NCBI GenBank assembly: GCA_023379935.1
Contig: JAMCPD010000011.1
Coordinates: 58,094-122,093, forward strand
Length of the DNA stretch: 64,000 bases
Direction of reading: 5' to 3'
DNA from: Actinomycetota bacterium
GTDB lineage: Bacteria; Actinomycetota; Acidimicrobiia; Acidimicrobiales; JAMCPD01
The notes under the pieces are model-generated. The model was not told where the DNA came from. It did not search any database and was given only the letters and a program-made list of their open reading frames with translations. Positions 44,087-54,525 of the stretch are shown one piece after another. The first letter of the stretch is position 1; each line of letters starts with the position of its first letter. The position numbers and the translations under genes are program-made.

Positions 44087-45531
44087 TGCGTATTACCTTT
44101 GGCACTGATGGAATCAGGGGAGTTGCCAACCAAGATCTGACCCCTGAGGTTGTCATGGCTTTGGGTAGGGCTTGTGTAAGAGTTATGGGTGGTGTCCGTT
44201 ATCTTGCCGGTCGGGATACGCGTGTCAGTGGCTCTTTGTTACAGTCCGCATTGTCGGCTGGTTTGGCAGCTGAAGGAGCTGTTGTAGTGGATGTTGGCAT
44301 TATTCCCACACCCGGGTTGGCATGGTTGGCATCTTTACGCAACCTTGCTGCCGTCATGGTGTCTGCTTCTCATAACCCCTTTGATGATAACGGGATCAAG
44401 GTGTTTGGGCCGGGAGGCGTAAAGCTTGACGACCATATTCAATCCCAAATTGCTGATGAGGCAACAAAGATTTTAAACGATTGTGAAATCGGTTTTGGAC
44501 CGCGACGAATCGGCTGGCTTGAAAGCGACCCCCTTGGGCTTTTGGAATATCGCAACCATTTGGTTGATTTGATACAAAAACGCAGTACCCCGGTATCACC
44601 AAACACGCCATTAGATATTTCGCACAAGCCGTTGACCGGGTTGTGCATTGTATTGGATTGTGCAAATGGATCTGCAAGCCAAGTGGCACCCGAAATATAC
44701 AGTTTGCTGGGTGGTAATGTCATACCTGTAGCGGCGTCGCCTGATGGATTTAACATCAACGATGGATGCGGTTCTACCCATATAGAGTACCTTTGTGAAC
44801 AAGTGTTGAAACACAATGCCGATTTGGGTCTGGCCTTTGATGGCGATGCCGATCGTGTATTAGCCGTCGACAACTCGGGCAAGGTGGTGGATGGGGATCA
44901 AATGATCGCTATTTTTGTGGACGACCTTTTGGCCAAAGGTGAACTGGATGGCAATGGGATTGTCGTGACATCAATGAGTAATATGGGGTTGAAGCAGGCA
45001 ATGGCCAAGCGCGGGGTGGCGGTTTATCAAACAGATGTAGGTGATCGCTATGTATATGATGAGATGCAGTCCAAAGGATTGGTTTTGGGGGGTGAGCAGT
45101 CGGGGCATATTATACTCCGGAGTCTTGCAACCACCGGTGACGGCATACTGACCGGTCTGTTATTAGCCAGCATACTTGCCCAATCCTCTAAGGGGGTGCT
45201 ATTGTCGTCAAGCGGGGGTAAATCCACTCTAGGTCGACCTGTGTCAATGGTTGATCTTGTTGCATCTGCCATGACAAAATTTCCGCAGTCAACGTATAAC
45301 ATTCCGGTTGCAGACAAGGGTTTGTTGAGTTTACCCTCCTTTGCTACATCTAAGGTGGCAAAGGAGATACAAAGGCTGAAGTTGGAACTCGGTGAAGATA
45401 CGCAGGTTTTAGTGAGAGCCAGCGGTACTGAGTCTGTCGTTAGAATTACCGTGCAGGCTCGAAAATATGAGTTGGTCAACTCGGCGCTTGATCGGCTACG
45501 TAAGGTAGTCGCAGAAGAAATGGGTTATTAG
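44086..45531 (+). CDS. glmM: Phosphoglucosamine mutase
   Basis: 481 residues, about 30 longer than typical. Converts glucosamine-6-phosphate to glucosamine-1-phosphate for peptidoglycan precursors. RITFGTDGIRGVAN starts the protein, the phosphoserine is in MVSASHNPFDDNGIK, the metal loop is AFDGDADRVLAVD and the phosphate loop RASGTESVVRI. Extra residues fall near 165-180 and 365-385. GTG 44086 shares one base with the rpsI stop. glmS follows after one base, giving both enzymes of the same pathway in one operon. Confidence 0.95.
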   Translation: MRITFGTDGIRGVANQDLTPEVVMALGRACVRVMGGVRYLAGRDTRVSGSLLQSALSAGLAAEGAVVVDVGIIPTPGLAWLASLRNLAAVMVSASHNPFDDNGIKVFGPGGVKLDDHIQSQIADEATKILNDCEIGFGPRRIGWLESDPLGLLEYRNHLVDLIQKRSTPVSPNTPLDISHKPLTGLCIVLDCANGSASQVAPEIYSLLGGNVIPVAASPDGFNINDGCGSTHIEYLCEQVLKHNADLGLAFDGDADRVLAVDNSGKVVDGDQMIAIFVDDLLAKGELDGNGIVVTSMSNMGLKQAMAKRGVAVYQTDVGDRYVYDEMQSKGLVLGGEQSGHIILRSLATTGDGILTGLLLASILAQSSKGVLLSSSGGKSTLGRPVSMVDLVASAMTKFPQSTYNIPVADKGLLSLPSFATSKVAKEIQRLKLELGEDTQVLVRASGTESVVRITVQARKYELVNSALDRLRKVVAEEMGY

Positions 45532-45532
45532 C

Positions 45533-47512
45533 TTGTGTGGAATTATAGCTGTATCTAAGCGTACCGCAGCTTTGGCGGATGTCTTGGATATACTGAGAGG
45601 TGCTTTAGAGTCTTTAGAGTATAGGGGATATGACTCTGCCGGCGTGGCGGTTGTAATCCCTCCTGAAGCAGTGACTGGGAAAGCTCCAGCTGGGAAAGCT
45701 TCGGCTGGGAAAGCCCCAGATGGGCAGGAAGTTTCCGATGATAAGATTTGGATTGCTAAATCCGCCGCCGGTACGGGTTCTTTAAACGAGCTTGCTAAGA
45801 AATGTGAACAGTTTGTTCTATCTGTTGGTAATGCTCCCACTGATATTGTTGCCGGTATAGGGCATACGAGGTGGGCAACACATGGACGTCCGATTGAGGC
45901 CAATGCGCACCCTCTGATGAGTTGTAATGGCGAGGTGGCCATAGTACATAACGGTATAATAGAAAACTATTTTGAGTTGGGTGCACAACTGCAAAAAGAT
46001 GGACATGAACTGACATCCGAAACAGACAGTGAGGTTATTGCTCATCTGATCGAATCCGAACTGGCCAAAGACGGTTCAGCCGATGTGGGTGATAACGGGG
46101 AGCGTTTACACAAGGCTGTTTTGAAAACAGTTGCCGCGTTGAAAGGCTCCTTTGCTTTGGCGATTGTTTGGAGCAAAGCTGAAGGGACGGTTGTTGCCGC
46201 AAGACGTATTTCTCCATTAATAGTAGGGATAACATCTGATTTAATCTTGGTGGCATCTGATATACCCGCTCTCTTAGGCTATACGAGAGAGCTGTTCGCG
46301 TTGGAAGACGATCAAGTTGTTCAACTGAGGCCGGGTTTTTTGAAGCTGACAGATATCAAAGGGGCGGAGATCGAACCAACCCCGATGAATGTTGACTGGG
46401 ATGTACAAGCTGCTCAGCGGCAAGGCTGGGATGACTTTATGTGTAAAGAAATACACGAACAGCCATCTGCGGTGCGAGATACCCTCATGGGGCGTCTTTT
46501 ACCGAATGGAACCTTGACTTTGGACGAAACCAGATTTTCCGATGATGAACTACGCAGCATTGAAAAGGTATTTATCGTAGGTTGCGGCAGCAGCTTTCAC
46601 GCCGGGATGGTTGCCAAATATGTCATTGAACACTGGGTACGCTTGACAACAGAGGTTGATATAGCCAGTGAGCTGCGGTATCGGGATCCGATTATGGACA
46701 GCCGTACCCTGGTGGTTGGTGTTAGCCAATCCGGTGAGACCATAGATACTTTACGGGCGCTTAGGGAGGCAAAACGGCAAAAGGCAAAAGTATTGGTAGT
46801 GACGAATGTCGTAGATTCTTCAATGGCAAGAGAGGCGGACGGCGTATTGTATACAAGAGCAGGCCCGGAGATTGGAGTTGCATCCACTAAAACCCATCTT
46901 GCCCAGATCACAGCACTGGAGATATTGGCTCTCTATTTGGCTGAACTCCGGGGAACACTGTATCGCCAGGAAATTTCACAGCTGCTCAAAGCTTTGGCAA
47001 AGCTTCCTTTAAAGTTGGAACAGACCCTGGCCCATGAAGCGGAAGTGTCGTTGGTGGCTGATCAGTTTGGACAAGCCAATACCTTTTTTTTCATAGGGCG
47101 TCATGTCGGTTACCCTGTCGCTTTGGAAGGGGCTTTGAAATTAAAGGAGATTGCTTATTTGCAGGCACAAGGGTATGCGGCCGGAGAGCTGAAACATGGA
47201 CCTATAGCGTTAATTGAACCGGGAGTGGTGGTAGTTGGTGTAGCCACCAGGACACTTTTGTGGGAAAAGCTGATGGCTAATATAGCTGAAGTTCGCGCCA
47301 GGGGTGCAAGCGTAGTGTTGGTTGCAAATCAAGGGGACACCGAAACGGCCGAGCGCGCTGATGCGGTGTTATGGGTTCCAACCACGCACCCCCTGCTTGC
47401 TCCGATACTGGATATCGTGCCCTTACAAATGCTGGCTTACTTTTTAGCCATAAAGCATGGCAATAATGTTGACAAGCCCCGCAATTTGGCAAAAACTGTA
47501 ACTGTTGAGTGA
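45533..47512 (+). CDS. glmS: Glutamine-fructose-6-phosphate aminotransferase
   Basis: 659 residues, 35-50 longer than most relatives. Makes glucosamine-6-phosphate. TTG 45533 places the nucleophile at Cys2 (MCGIIAV), as required for the N-terminal glutaminase; YRGYDSAGVAVV and GIGHTRWATHG follow. Two SIS domains hold VGCGSSFHAGMVAKY, GVSQSGETIDTL and LKHGPIAL-like ELKHGPIALIEPG; the C-terminus ends NLAKTVTVE. The extra length includes a loop after GVAVV built from a 15 bp repeat (45674-45718) and a second insert before GIGHTRW. Confidence 0.95.
   Translation: MCGIIAVSKRTAALADVLDILRGALESLEYRGYDSAGVAVVIPPEAVTGKAPAGKASAGKAPDGQEVSDDKIWIAKSAAGTGSLNELAKKCEQFVLSVGNAPTDIVAGIGHTRWATHGRPIEANAHPLMSCNGEVAIVHNGIIENYFELGAQLQKDGHELTSETDSEVIAHLIESELAKDGSADVGDNGERLHKAVLKTVAALKGSFALAIVWSKAEGTVVAARRISPLIVGITSDLILVASDIPALLGYTRELFALEDDQVVQLRPGFLKLTDIKGAEIEPTPMNVDWDVQAAQRQGWDDFMCKEIHEQPSAVRDTLMGRLLPNGTLTLDETRFSDDELRSIEKVFIVGCGSSFHAGMVAKYVIEHWVRLTTEVDIASELRYRDPIMDSRTLVVGVSQSGETIDTLRALREAKRQKAKVLVVTNVVDSSMAREADGVLYTRAGPEIGVASTKTHLAQITALEILALYLAELRGTLYRQEISQLLKALAKLPLKLEQTLAHEAEVSLVADQFGQANTFFFIGRHVGYPVALEGALKLKEIAYLQAQGYAAGELKHGPIALIEPGVVVVGVATRTLLWEKLMANIAEVRARGASVVLVANQGDTETAERADAVLWVPTTHPLLAPILDIVPLQMLAYFLAIKHGNNVDKPRNLAKTVTVE
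45674..45718 (+). repeat. 15 bp tandem repeat, three units, in glmS
   Basis: Units at 45674, 45689 and 45704 (consensus GCTGGGAAAGCTCCA) encode TGKAP, AGKAS and AGKAP, followed by a partial DGQ. They lie in a surface-loop position of the glutaminase domain and keep the frame. Confidence 0.95.
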
Positions 47513-47646
47513 GAAATACCGTTTTTAAATTTGGTTCAGTCCTAACGCTGTGAGTCACCGGGCAGAAACCTTAATCCTCCAATCCAGAGAAGTACTTGGG
47601 GCTTTAAAGAATTAAATTATAAGGTGAACATGTCGCAAAAGCCAAG

Positions 47647-48762
47647 TTAGGAATGTACAAAGTCCCAATAGTTGTCTATGGTGATTACGACAAATGGTAT
47701 ATCTGGGTATTGATTCTTAAAACCGGCAGGGACTCGTGAAGCTTTCTTCCATTTACACTCGAAGGCTTGATACTGTGTAGCAGCTTCCTCTATTAAATCT
47801 ATTTCCTGTCTGTCACGTGATCGCCAGTAATAGCTACGAACATACTGTTCGTCTCTCTGATGCTTTTTTAGCCGCTCCGCTATTATAAAGTTCTCCCAGA
47901 GAGCTGAAACATCGCCTCTTAATTTAACTGCTTTGAAGTCATCTATAAGAGCATTTCTAATGCCTAAATCATAAAAGTATATCTTCCGCAGCCTACCAAT
48001 TTGAACTCGTTGATTTTTGCGAAATTGGGGCAGACGGAAAACAATAAAGGCCTTCTCAAGTAAATCAACATAACGCATGACAGTGTCCTTACTAATCTCA
48101 AGGCTACTGGCTAACTCACTGTAACTCACCTCACTGCCAACCTGGTGAGCAAGTAATCTTAGCAGGTTATCTATAACCGTCTGATCATAGATAGTGTTAA
48201 GCGCAAAGGCGTCACGATATAAATAACGATTGGCTAACTCACGAGCTTGACGAGCTGCCTCTTCTTCTTTTATGTCCCAAAGACCGGGATAACCACCGTA
48301 CACTAATAGTCTTTGCATATAACCATCAGCCTCAATAATACTGTTTGTAAGTTCAGTTAAAGCTAATGGGTAAAGTAGAAGCTCTCTGGATCTACCAGTT
48401 AATGGCTCCTTTATTTGATTTGCCAGATCTAAACTCGAACTACCGGTAAGCAACAGTTTCTTTTCAGGCAAATTATCATGGATTAACTTAGCGGTTAGGC
48501 CAATATTTTCTACCCGTTGAGCCTCATCTATTACTATTAAATCAGCATTTCCTATCAATGCCTTAAGACTGGCAAGCGATTGGTTGCGCAATCGTATAAC
48601 TACAGTCGGATCATCGCAGTCCAGATATAACCCGTTACCAGCTGTAGATAGTATCTTTGTCGCCAGTGTTGTCTTGCCGACTTGGCGAGCACCGTACAAT
48701 ATGGCTATTAGACCATCATCCAGAGTTTTAATAAGCTGTCTTTCAAGGTATCTATCAATCAT
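47647..48762 (-). CDS. AAA+ ATPase with DUF4143-type C-terminus
   Basis: 371 residues. Walker A ILYGARQVGKTTLATKIL, Walker B DLIVIDEAQRV and sensor LLLTGSSSLDLANQIKE match the widespread AAA_14/DUF4143 ATPases. A winged-helix-like stretch (YSELASSLEISKDTVMRYVD) follows, and the C-terminal domain contains DRQEIDLIEEA with a downstream ECKWKK, compatible with the PD-(D/E)xK nuclease-like fold of DUF4143. Function is not established for the family. It is a lone, lower-GC, minus-strand insertion between glmS and pyrG and has its own strong promoter with no leader. Confidence 0.88.
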   Translation of the reverse strand: MIDRYLERQLIKTLDDGLIAILYGARQVGKTTLATKILSTAGNGLYLDCDDPTVVIRLRNQSLASLKALIGNADLIVIDEAQRVENIGLTAKLIHDNLPEKKLLLTGSSSLDLANQIKEPLTGRSRELLLYPLALTELTNSIIEADGYMQRLLVYGGYPGLWDIKEEEAARQARELANRYLYRDAFALNTIYDQTVIDNLLRLLAHQVGSEVSYSELASSLEISKDTVMRYVDLLEKAFIVFRLPQFRKNQRVQIGRLRKIYFYDLGIRNALIDDFKAVKLRGDVSALWENFIIAERLKKHQRDEQYVRSYYWRSRDRQEIDLIEEAATQYQAFECKWKKASRVPAGFKNQYPDIPFVVITIDNYWDFVHS

Positions 48763-48768
48763 ATTGCT

Positions 48769-48797
48769 ATTATAGATACGTTATTATCGCTAGTCAA
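48769..48797 (-). promoter_or_regulatory. Strong promoter of the DUF4143 ATPase gene
   Basis: On the minus strand TTGACT (48792-48797) and TATAAT (48769-48774) are separated by 17 bases, and the ATG begins six bases past the -10 box, so the mRNA should be leaderless. TTGCTA (48764-48769) and TAGCAA (48799-48804) form an inverted pair around the promoter, and ACGTTAT occurs twice nearby, suggesting operator sites. Confidence 0.75.
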
Positions 48798-48987
48798 GTA
48801 GCAATAGTAACGTTATCAACAGTAGTACTTGCGTTTTTCTTTAACCATGAGGTAATCCAGTCATCGTAGAATGTAACCATTTAGGTACGTCGGGGGAGTG
48901 AACAGTTACTTTTTTTAATATATCCCCCACATAGCATGGGAGATGGTCTAATCTGATTAGTGTCGCATATTATTATTTCACATCTAA

Positions 48988-51215
<2,228 letters not shown>

Positions 51216-51220
51216 CTATA

Positions 51221-51226
51221 TATAAT
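51221..51226 (+). promoter_or_regulatory. Putative -10 box of xerD
   Basis: A perfect TATAAT ends eight bases before the recombinase ATG at 51235. No -35 match is visible. The short distance suggests a leaderless or nearly leaderless transcript. Confidence 0.4.
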
Positions 51227-51234
51227 GAACAGCA

Positions 51235-52179
51235 ATGAAATATGTTGCAACTTTAAGTAGCCAGTCCCAAGAGTACCTCACATGGTTAGCTATAGAACGT
51301 GGGAGGTCACAAAATACGCTCTGCTCTTATAGGAGCGATTTAAGTGCCTATGAGAAGTTCATTTCACATGAGGGAATAAGCCTGATTGAAGCAGAAGCTT
51401 CAGATATAGAAAGATATTTGACCTATATGCAGGCTTCCAACAAGACTTCCGCTACTTGCGCAAGGTCACTTTCTGTTATAAAAGGGCTTTACAGTTTCAT
51501 AGAACAGGAGTATCCGAATGCTTCTAATCCAACCTTTACGCTCCGTCAAAGGCGGTTGCCTCAGCCGTTGCCGAAGGCACTTTCTGAAGAGGAGGTGAAA
51601 GCTTTGTTGATGTCAGTTTCAGGTGATGGTCCGCTTGTGCTGCGTGACAAGGCTATCTTAGAGCTACTGTATGGGACAGGGGCAAGAATATCGGAGTTGA
51701 TCGGTATATCTCTCTCGGATGTCAACTTGGACGATGGGCTTTTAAAGGTGTACGGCAAAGGCGCCAAGGAACGCTTAGTGCCTCTAGGTAGCTTTGCGAT
51801 AACCGCTCTCAACTCCTGGATGGGACCGGGGGGAAGGCAAGAGATTCTTTCCAGCCAAGCCCGGCGTCGAAATGCAACACGAGATGATGTTTTAGCACTA
51901 TTCCTGAATGCCAGGGGGAAACGGTTGTCCCGCCAAGGAGTTTGGGGAATATTGAAACGCTATGGCGCAAGAGTTGGATTGGGAGCAAAACTAAGCCCTC
52001 ATGTTTTGCGCCATTCCTGTGCTACTCATATGTTGGAGCATGGAGCGGATATAAGGGTAGTTCAGGAGTTATTAGGGCATGCATCAATAGCCACTACCCA
52101 GATATATACGCGCCTTAGTAGTTATCAGTTAAAACAGGTTTATTTGACAGCCCATCCTCGAGCAAGCGGCACGATTTGA
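51235..52179 (+). CDS. xerD: XerD-type tyrosine recombinase
   Basis: 314 residues. Resolves chromosome dimers at dif. The N-terminal core-binding domain (SQEYLTWLAIERGRSQNTLC) precedes the catalytic domain with the arginine in YGTGARISELIGI, the lysine in VYGKGAKERLVPLG, HVLRHSCATHMLEHG with the H-x-x-R pair, LLGHASIATTQIYTR with the second histidine and nucleophilic tyrosine. The segment before the lysine region carries an insert (QARRRNATRDD). Position after pyrG and the Nudix gene matches actinobacterial XerD. Confidence 0.92.
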   Translation: MKYVATLSSQSQEYLTWLAIERGRSQNTLCSYRSDLSAYEKFISHEGISLIEAEASDIERYLTYMQASNKTSATCARSLSVIKGLYSFIEQEYPNASNPTFTLRQRRLPQPLPKALSEEEVKALLMSVSGDGPLVLRDKAILELLYGTGARISELIGISLSDVNLDDGLLKVYGKGAKERLVPLGSFAITALNSWMGPGGRQEILSSQARRRNATRDDVLALFLNARGKRLSRQGVWGILKRYGARVGLGAKLSPHVLRHSCATHMLEHGADIRVVQELLGHASIATTQIYTRLSSYQLKQVYLTAHPRASGTI

Positions 52180-52273
52180 ACTTGAAGAGCAACGGACATA
52201 GCTGAATTATAGATTTCAGCATATACGTGAGATGAGCTGTGGACAATTTTTCGTGCAATGTACGTATTTTTGG

Positions 52274-52279
52274 TATAAA
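52274..52279 (+). promoter_or_regulatory. Putative -10 box of the DksA/TraR-like gene
   Basis: TATAAA ends ten bases before ATG 52290, with no Shine-Dalgarno between. It favours the ATG over the upstream in-frame GTG at 52239. Confidence 0.4.
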
Positions 52280-52289
52280 CTACTTTTCA

Positions 52290-52634
52290 ATGAAAGAGGC
52301 AGAGGAAGTAACTGATATAGATTGGCGCGCTTTGCTTGAAGCTGAAAAAAAAGAGCTCCTGCATGAGCTTGCAGAACTTGGTTTTGGCGAATCGGGCAAG
52401 TTGGACTATGACACCAACTTTGCTGATTCAAGCCAAGTAACGGCTGAACGCGGGGAGGCTGAAAGATTGGCTCGCGAATTGAAAGACAGCTTAGAGGCTG
52501 TTGAAAAAGCATTATTGAAACTCGCTGACGGAACTTATGGAGTTTGTGAAAAATGTGGAAATCCAATATCTCAAGCTCGTCTTGAGGCAAAACCTGCTGC
52601 TCGTTTTTGTATGAACTGCGCTTCGACTAAGTGA
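52290..52634 (+). CDS. DksA/TraR family zinc-finger protein
   Basis: 114 residues from ATG 52290. The N-terminal two thirds is a helical coiled coil (TAERGEAERLARELKDSLEA), and the C-terminus has the four-cysteine zinc finger CEKCGNP...CMNC with the spacing of the family. Such proteins bind the RNA polymerase secondary channel or act in related regulatory roles. The acidic tip motif of true DksA is not evident, so a TraR-like actinobacterial member is likely. Monocistronic. Confidence 0.85.
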   Translation: MKEAEEVTDIDWRALLEAEKKELLHELAELGFGESGKLDYDTNFADSSQVTAERGEAERLARELKDSLEAVEKALLKLADGTYGVCEKCGNPISQARLEAKPAARFCMNCASTK

Positions 52635-52715
52635 AAACTGTTGCGCTGCCACGTAAGTGCCGGTAGAGTTGTTCTGTCGCTGTGTCGTGTTTCTGAGTCA
52701 CGTAGGAGTGCTGTG

Positions 52716-52766
52716 GGCCGGATGATAGTGGTGGCTGGATGATAGTGGTGGCCGGATGATAGAGGT
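52716..52766 (+). repeat. 17 bp triplication generating three ATG codons
   Basis: Three 17 bp units (52716, 52733, 52750), consensus GGCCGGATGATAGTGGT, the second and third differing by one base each. Each contains an ATG (52722, 52739, 52756) in a different frame. The first two open seven-codon frames (MIVVAG and stop) that end on a TGA overlapping the next ATG. The third ATG starts the site-2 protease gene. Confidence 0.9.
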
Positions 52767-53385
52767 TCTCTTTTTCATCGTCCTTATCCCCTCTGTTATT
52801 ATACATGAAGTAACCCATGGGGTAGTTGCCTTGGCTTTTGGCGATGATACTGCGAAAAAAGCAGGGCGGCTCACTCTGAATCCCATCAAACATGTTGACC
52901 CGATCGGCACGATAATAGTTCCGATACTGATGTTGGTGACTGTGCATGTTGCTTTTGGTTGGGCAAAGCCCGTTCCCGTAAACCTGTCCAAGCTGCGAAA
53001 TCCGCGCAATCACGGGCTGATTGTATCTATATCCGGACCTTTGGTAAATCTGGCGATAGCTGTTATGGCAGGAGTTGGATTACGAATAGTTGCTCCTATA
53101 TATACATCTATATATACATCAGTCGGGCAGTTGCCGTTGATTGTTCAACTACTGTTCTTATTGGGTTTTGTAAATGTTTTGCTTGCGGTATTCAATATCA
53201 TACCAATACCGCCCTTGGATGGTTCCGCACTACTGGAAAGAATGCTGCCCAGTTCTTGGTGGCCACAGTATTTACGGATGCGTATGTTTTTTCTGCCTGT
53301 AGTGCTGATAGTCGTTCTGATGTTTCCCGGTGCACTTGATGCTATATTCAATCCAGCTCTGCGCATTTGGGCACACATTGCGTAA
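52756..53385 (+). CDS. Site-2-type zinc metalloprotease (M50)
   Basis: 209 residues, an intramembrane protease of the short M50 type. The zinc site is IIHEVTHGVVALAFGD, followed by RLTLNPIKHVDPIGTIIVP, and the third ligand is in NIIPIPPLDGSALLER. Five or so transmembrane segments are present. There is a 12 bp duplication encoding IYTS at 53096-53119. The start ATG lies within a 17 bp triplication. Neighbouring trpS and scpA are common companions in actinobacteria, but here trpS is on the other strand. Confidence 0.88.
   Translation: MIEVLFFIVLIPSVIIHEVTHGVVALAFGDDTAKKAGRLTLNPIKHVDPIGTIIVPILMLVTVHVAFGWAKPVPVNLSKLRNPRNHGLIVSISGPLVNLAIAVMAGVGLRIVAPIYTSIYTSVGQLPLIVQLLFLLGFVNVLLAVFNIIPIPPLDGSALLERMLPSSWWPQYLRMRMFFLPVVLIVVLMFPGALDAIFNPALRIWAHIA
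53096..53119 (+). repeat. 12 bp tandem duplication in the M50 gene
   Basis: CTATATATACAT occurs twice in a row (53096-53107, 53108-53119) and encodes IYTS twice in a loop between hydrophobic segments. Confidence 0.9.
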
Positions 53386-53440
53386 GACTGGGCAAGACTG
53401 TTTAGCTTTTGTCTTAGAAAGATCTGCTTCGCCGATACTT

Positions 53441-54424
53441 TCAAACAGAGAGTCCCATGGCTTGTTGGGCTACAGACAAGGTTGCGGAAGCTACACCCCG
53501 GGCCTTCACCGCTCCCATTTTCAAAATAGCCTCCAACTCACTTTGATCTGAGATCAATTCAGTATATGAGCGTCTCACCGGGCGCAGTAACTCTATTAAA
53601 GCTTCTGAGGTAGCGGCTTTTAGGGTTGAGTAGCTTGGATAATCACCGGCAAGTTCCGTTGGAGCTTTTCCCGAAGGCAGGGATGCAGCTAACAGTTCAA
53701 GGAGGTTAGAGACACCCGGTTTTTTCTTGGGATCATATACTACTTCTGAACCGGCATCAGTAACCGCCTTTTTAATCTTACGTTCAATAACAGAAGGTTC
53801 ATCCAGTATGAATACCGTTCCCAAGGAGGAGTTTCCCGATTTGGACATTTTCTGGTTTGGATACTGCAGGTCCATTACGCGGGTGGCATGTTTCGGCAAC
53901 ACAGCCTCGGGAACTACAAATACCTTAGAGTAGTGGTGGTTAAACCTCTTAGCTATATCCCTTGTCAGTTCCAAGTGTTGGAGCTGGTCCTCCCCTATGG
54001 GTACTTGATTGGCTTGATATAGCAAAATATCAGCTGCTTGCAGAACAGGATAGGTAAACAGTCCGACTTTAACCGATTCCCGTTTCCCGCCCTTTTCTTT
54101 GAACTGAATCATACGACTTAACTCTCCCATGCTGGCTGTGCACTCTAACAGCCAGCTCAAGGATGTGTGTTCGGGAACATGGCTTTGGATAAATAAGGTA
54201 CATCTTTTAGGATCAAGTCCTAATGCAAGCAAAGAAGCTGCGGTAGCGAGAGTCCTTGTTCTCAACTGGTAAGGGTCCTGCGGTATGGTTAGGGCGTGTA
54301 GGTCGACTATTGTATAGAAGGTTTCATTTGCTTTTACCATTTCTATCCAGTTTTTAACTGCACCTAAGTAGTTGCCTATATGTAGCTCACCCGTCGGTTG
54401 TATTCCAGATAATACTCGGTTCAT
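53441..54424 (-). CDS. trpS: Tryptophanyl-tRNA synthetase
   Basis: 327 residues from the ATG at 54424; an upstream ATG at 54484 would add 20 residues that do not fit the family. The class I HIGH-type motif is PTGELHIGNYLGA and the KMSKS motif is in NQKMSKSGNSSLG. FLFTYPVLQAADILLYQ-like YPVLQAADILLYQANQVPIG and GEDQLQHLELTRDIA are typical. It charges tRNA-Trp. Convergent with the M50 gene. Confidence 0.96.
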   Translation of the reverse strand: MNRVLSGIQPTGELHIGNYLGAVKNWIEMVKANETFYTIVDLHALTIPQDPYQLRTRTLATAASLLALGLDPKRCTLFIQSHVPEHTSLSWLLECTASMGELSRMIQFKEKGGKRESVKVGLFTYPVLQAADILLYQANQVPIGEDQLQHLELTRDIAKRFNHHYSKVFVVPEAVLPKHATRVMDLQYPNQKMSKSGNSSLGTVFILDEPSVIERKIKKAVTDAGSEVVYDPKKKPGVSNLLELLAASLPSGKAPTELAGDYPSYSTLKAATSEALIELLRPVRRSYTELISDQSELEAILKMGAVKARGVASATLSVAQQAMGLSV

Positions 54425-54525
54425 GAAAGAATATGGTAACAGGATTATGAAGAGGTTGCTAAGGCTATTCGTTATTATTTGCAAGTATTGGTGAGCGGGG
54501 CGGCTAAACAGTCTTTTAACGAACG

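Noticed and set aside
52239..52289. GTG extension of the DksA-like gene
   Set aside because: The extra 17 residues (ending NYFS) do not resemble the family and include the likely -10 region.
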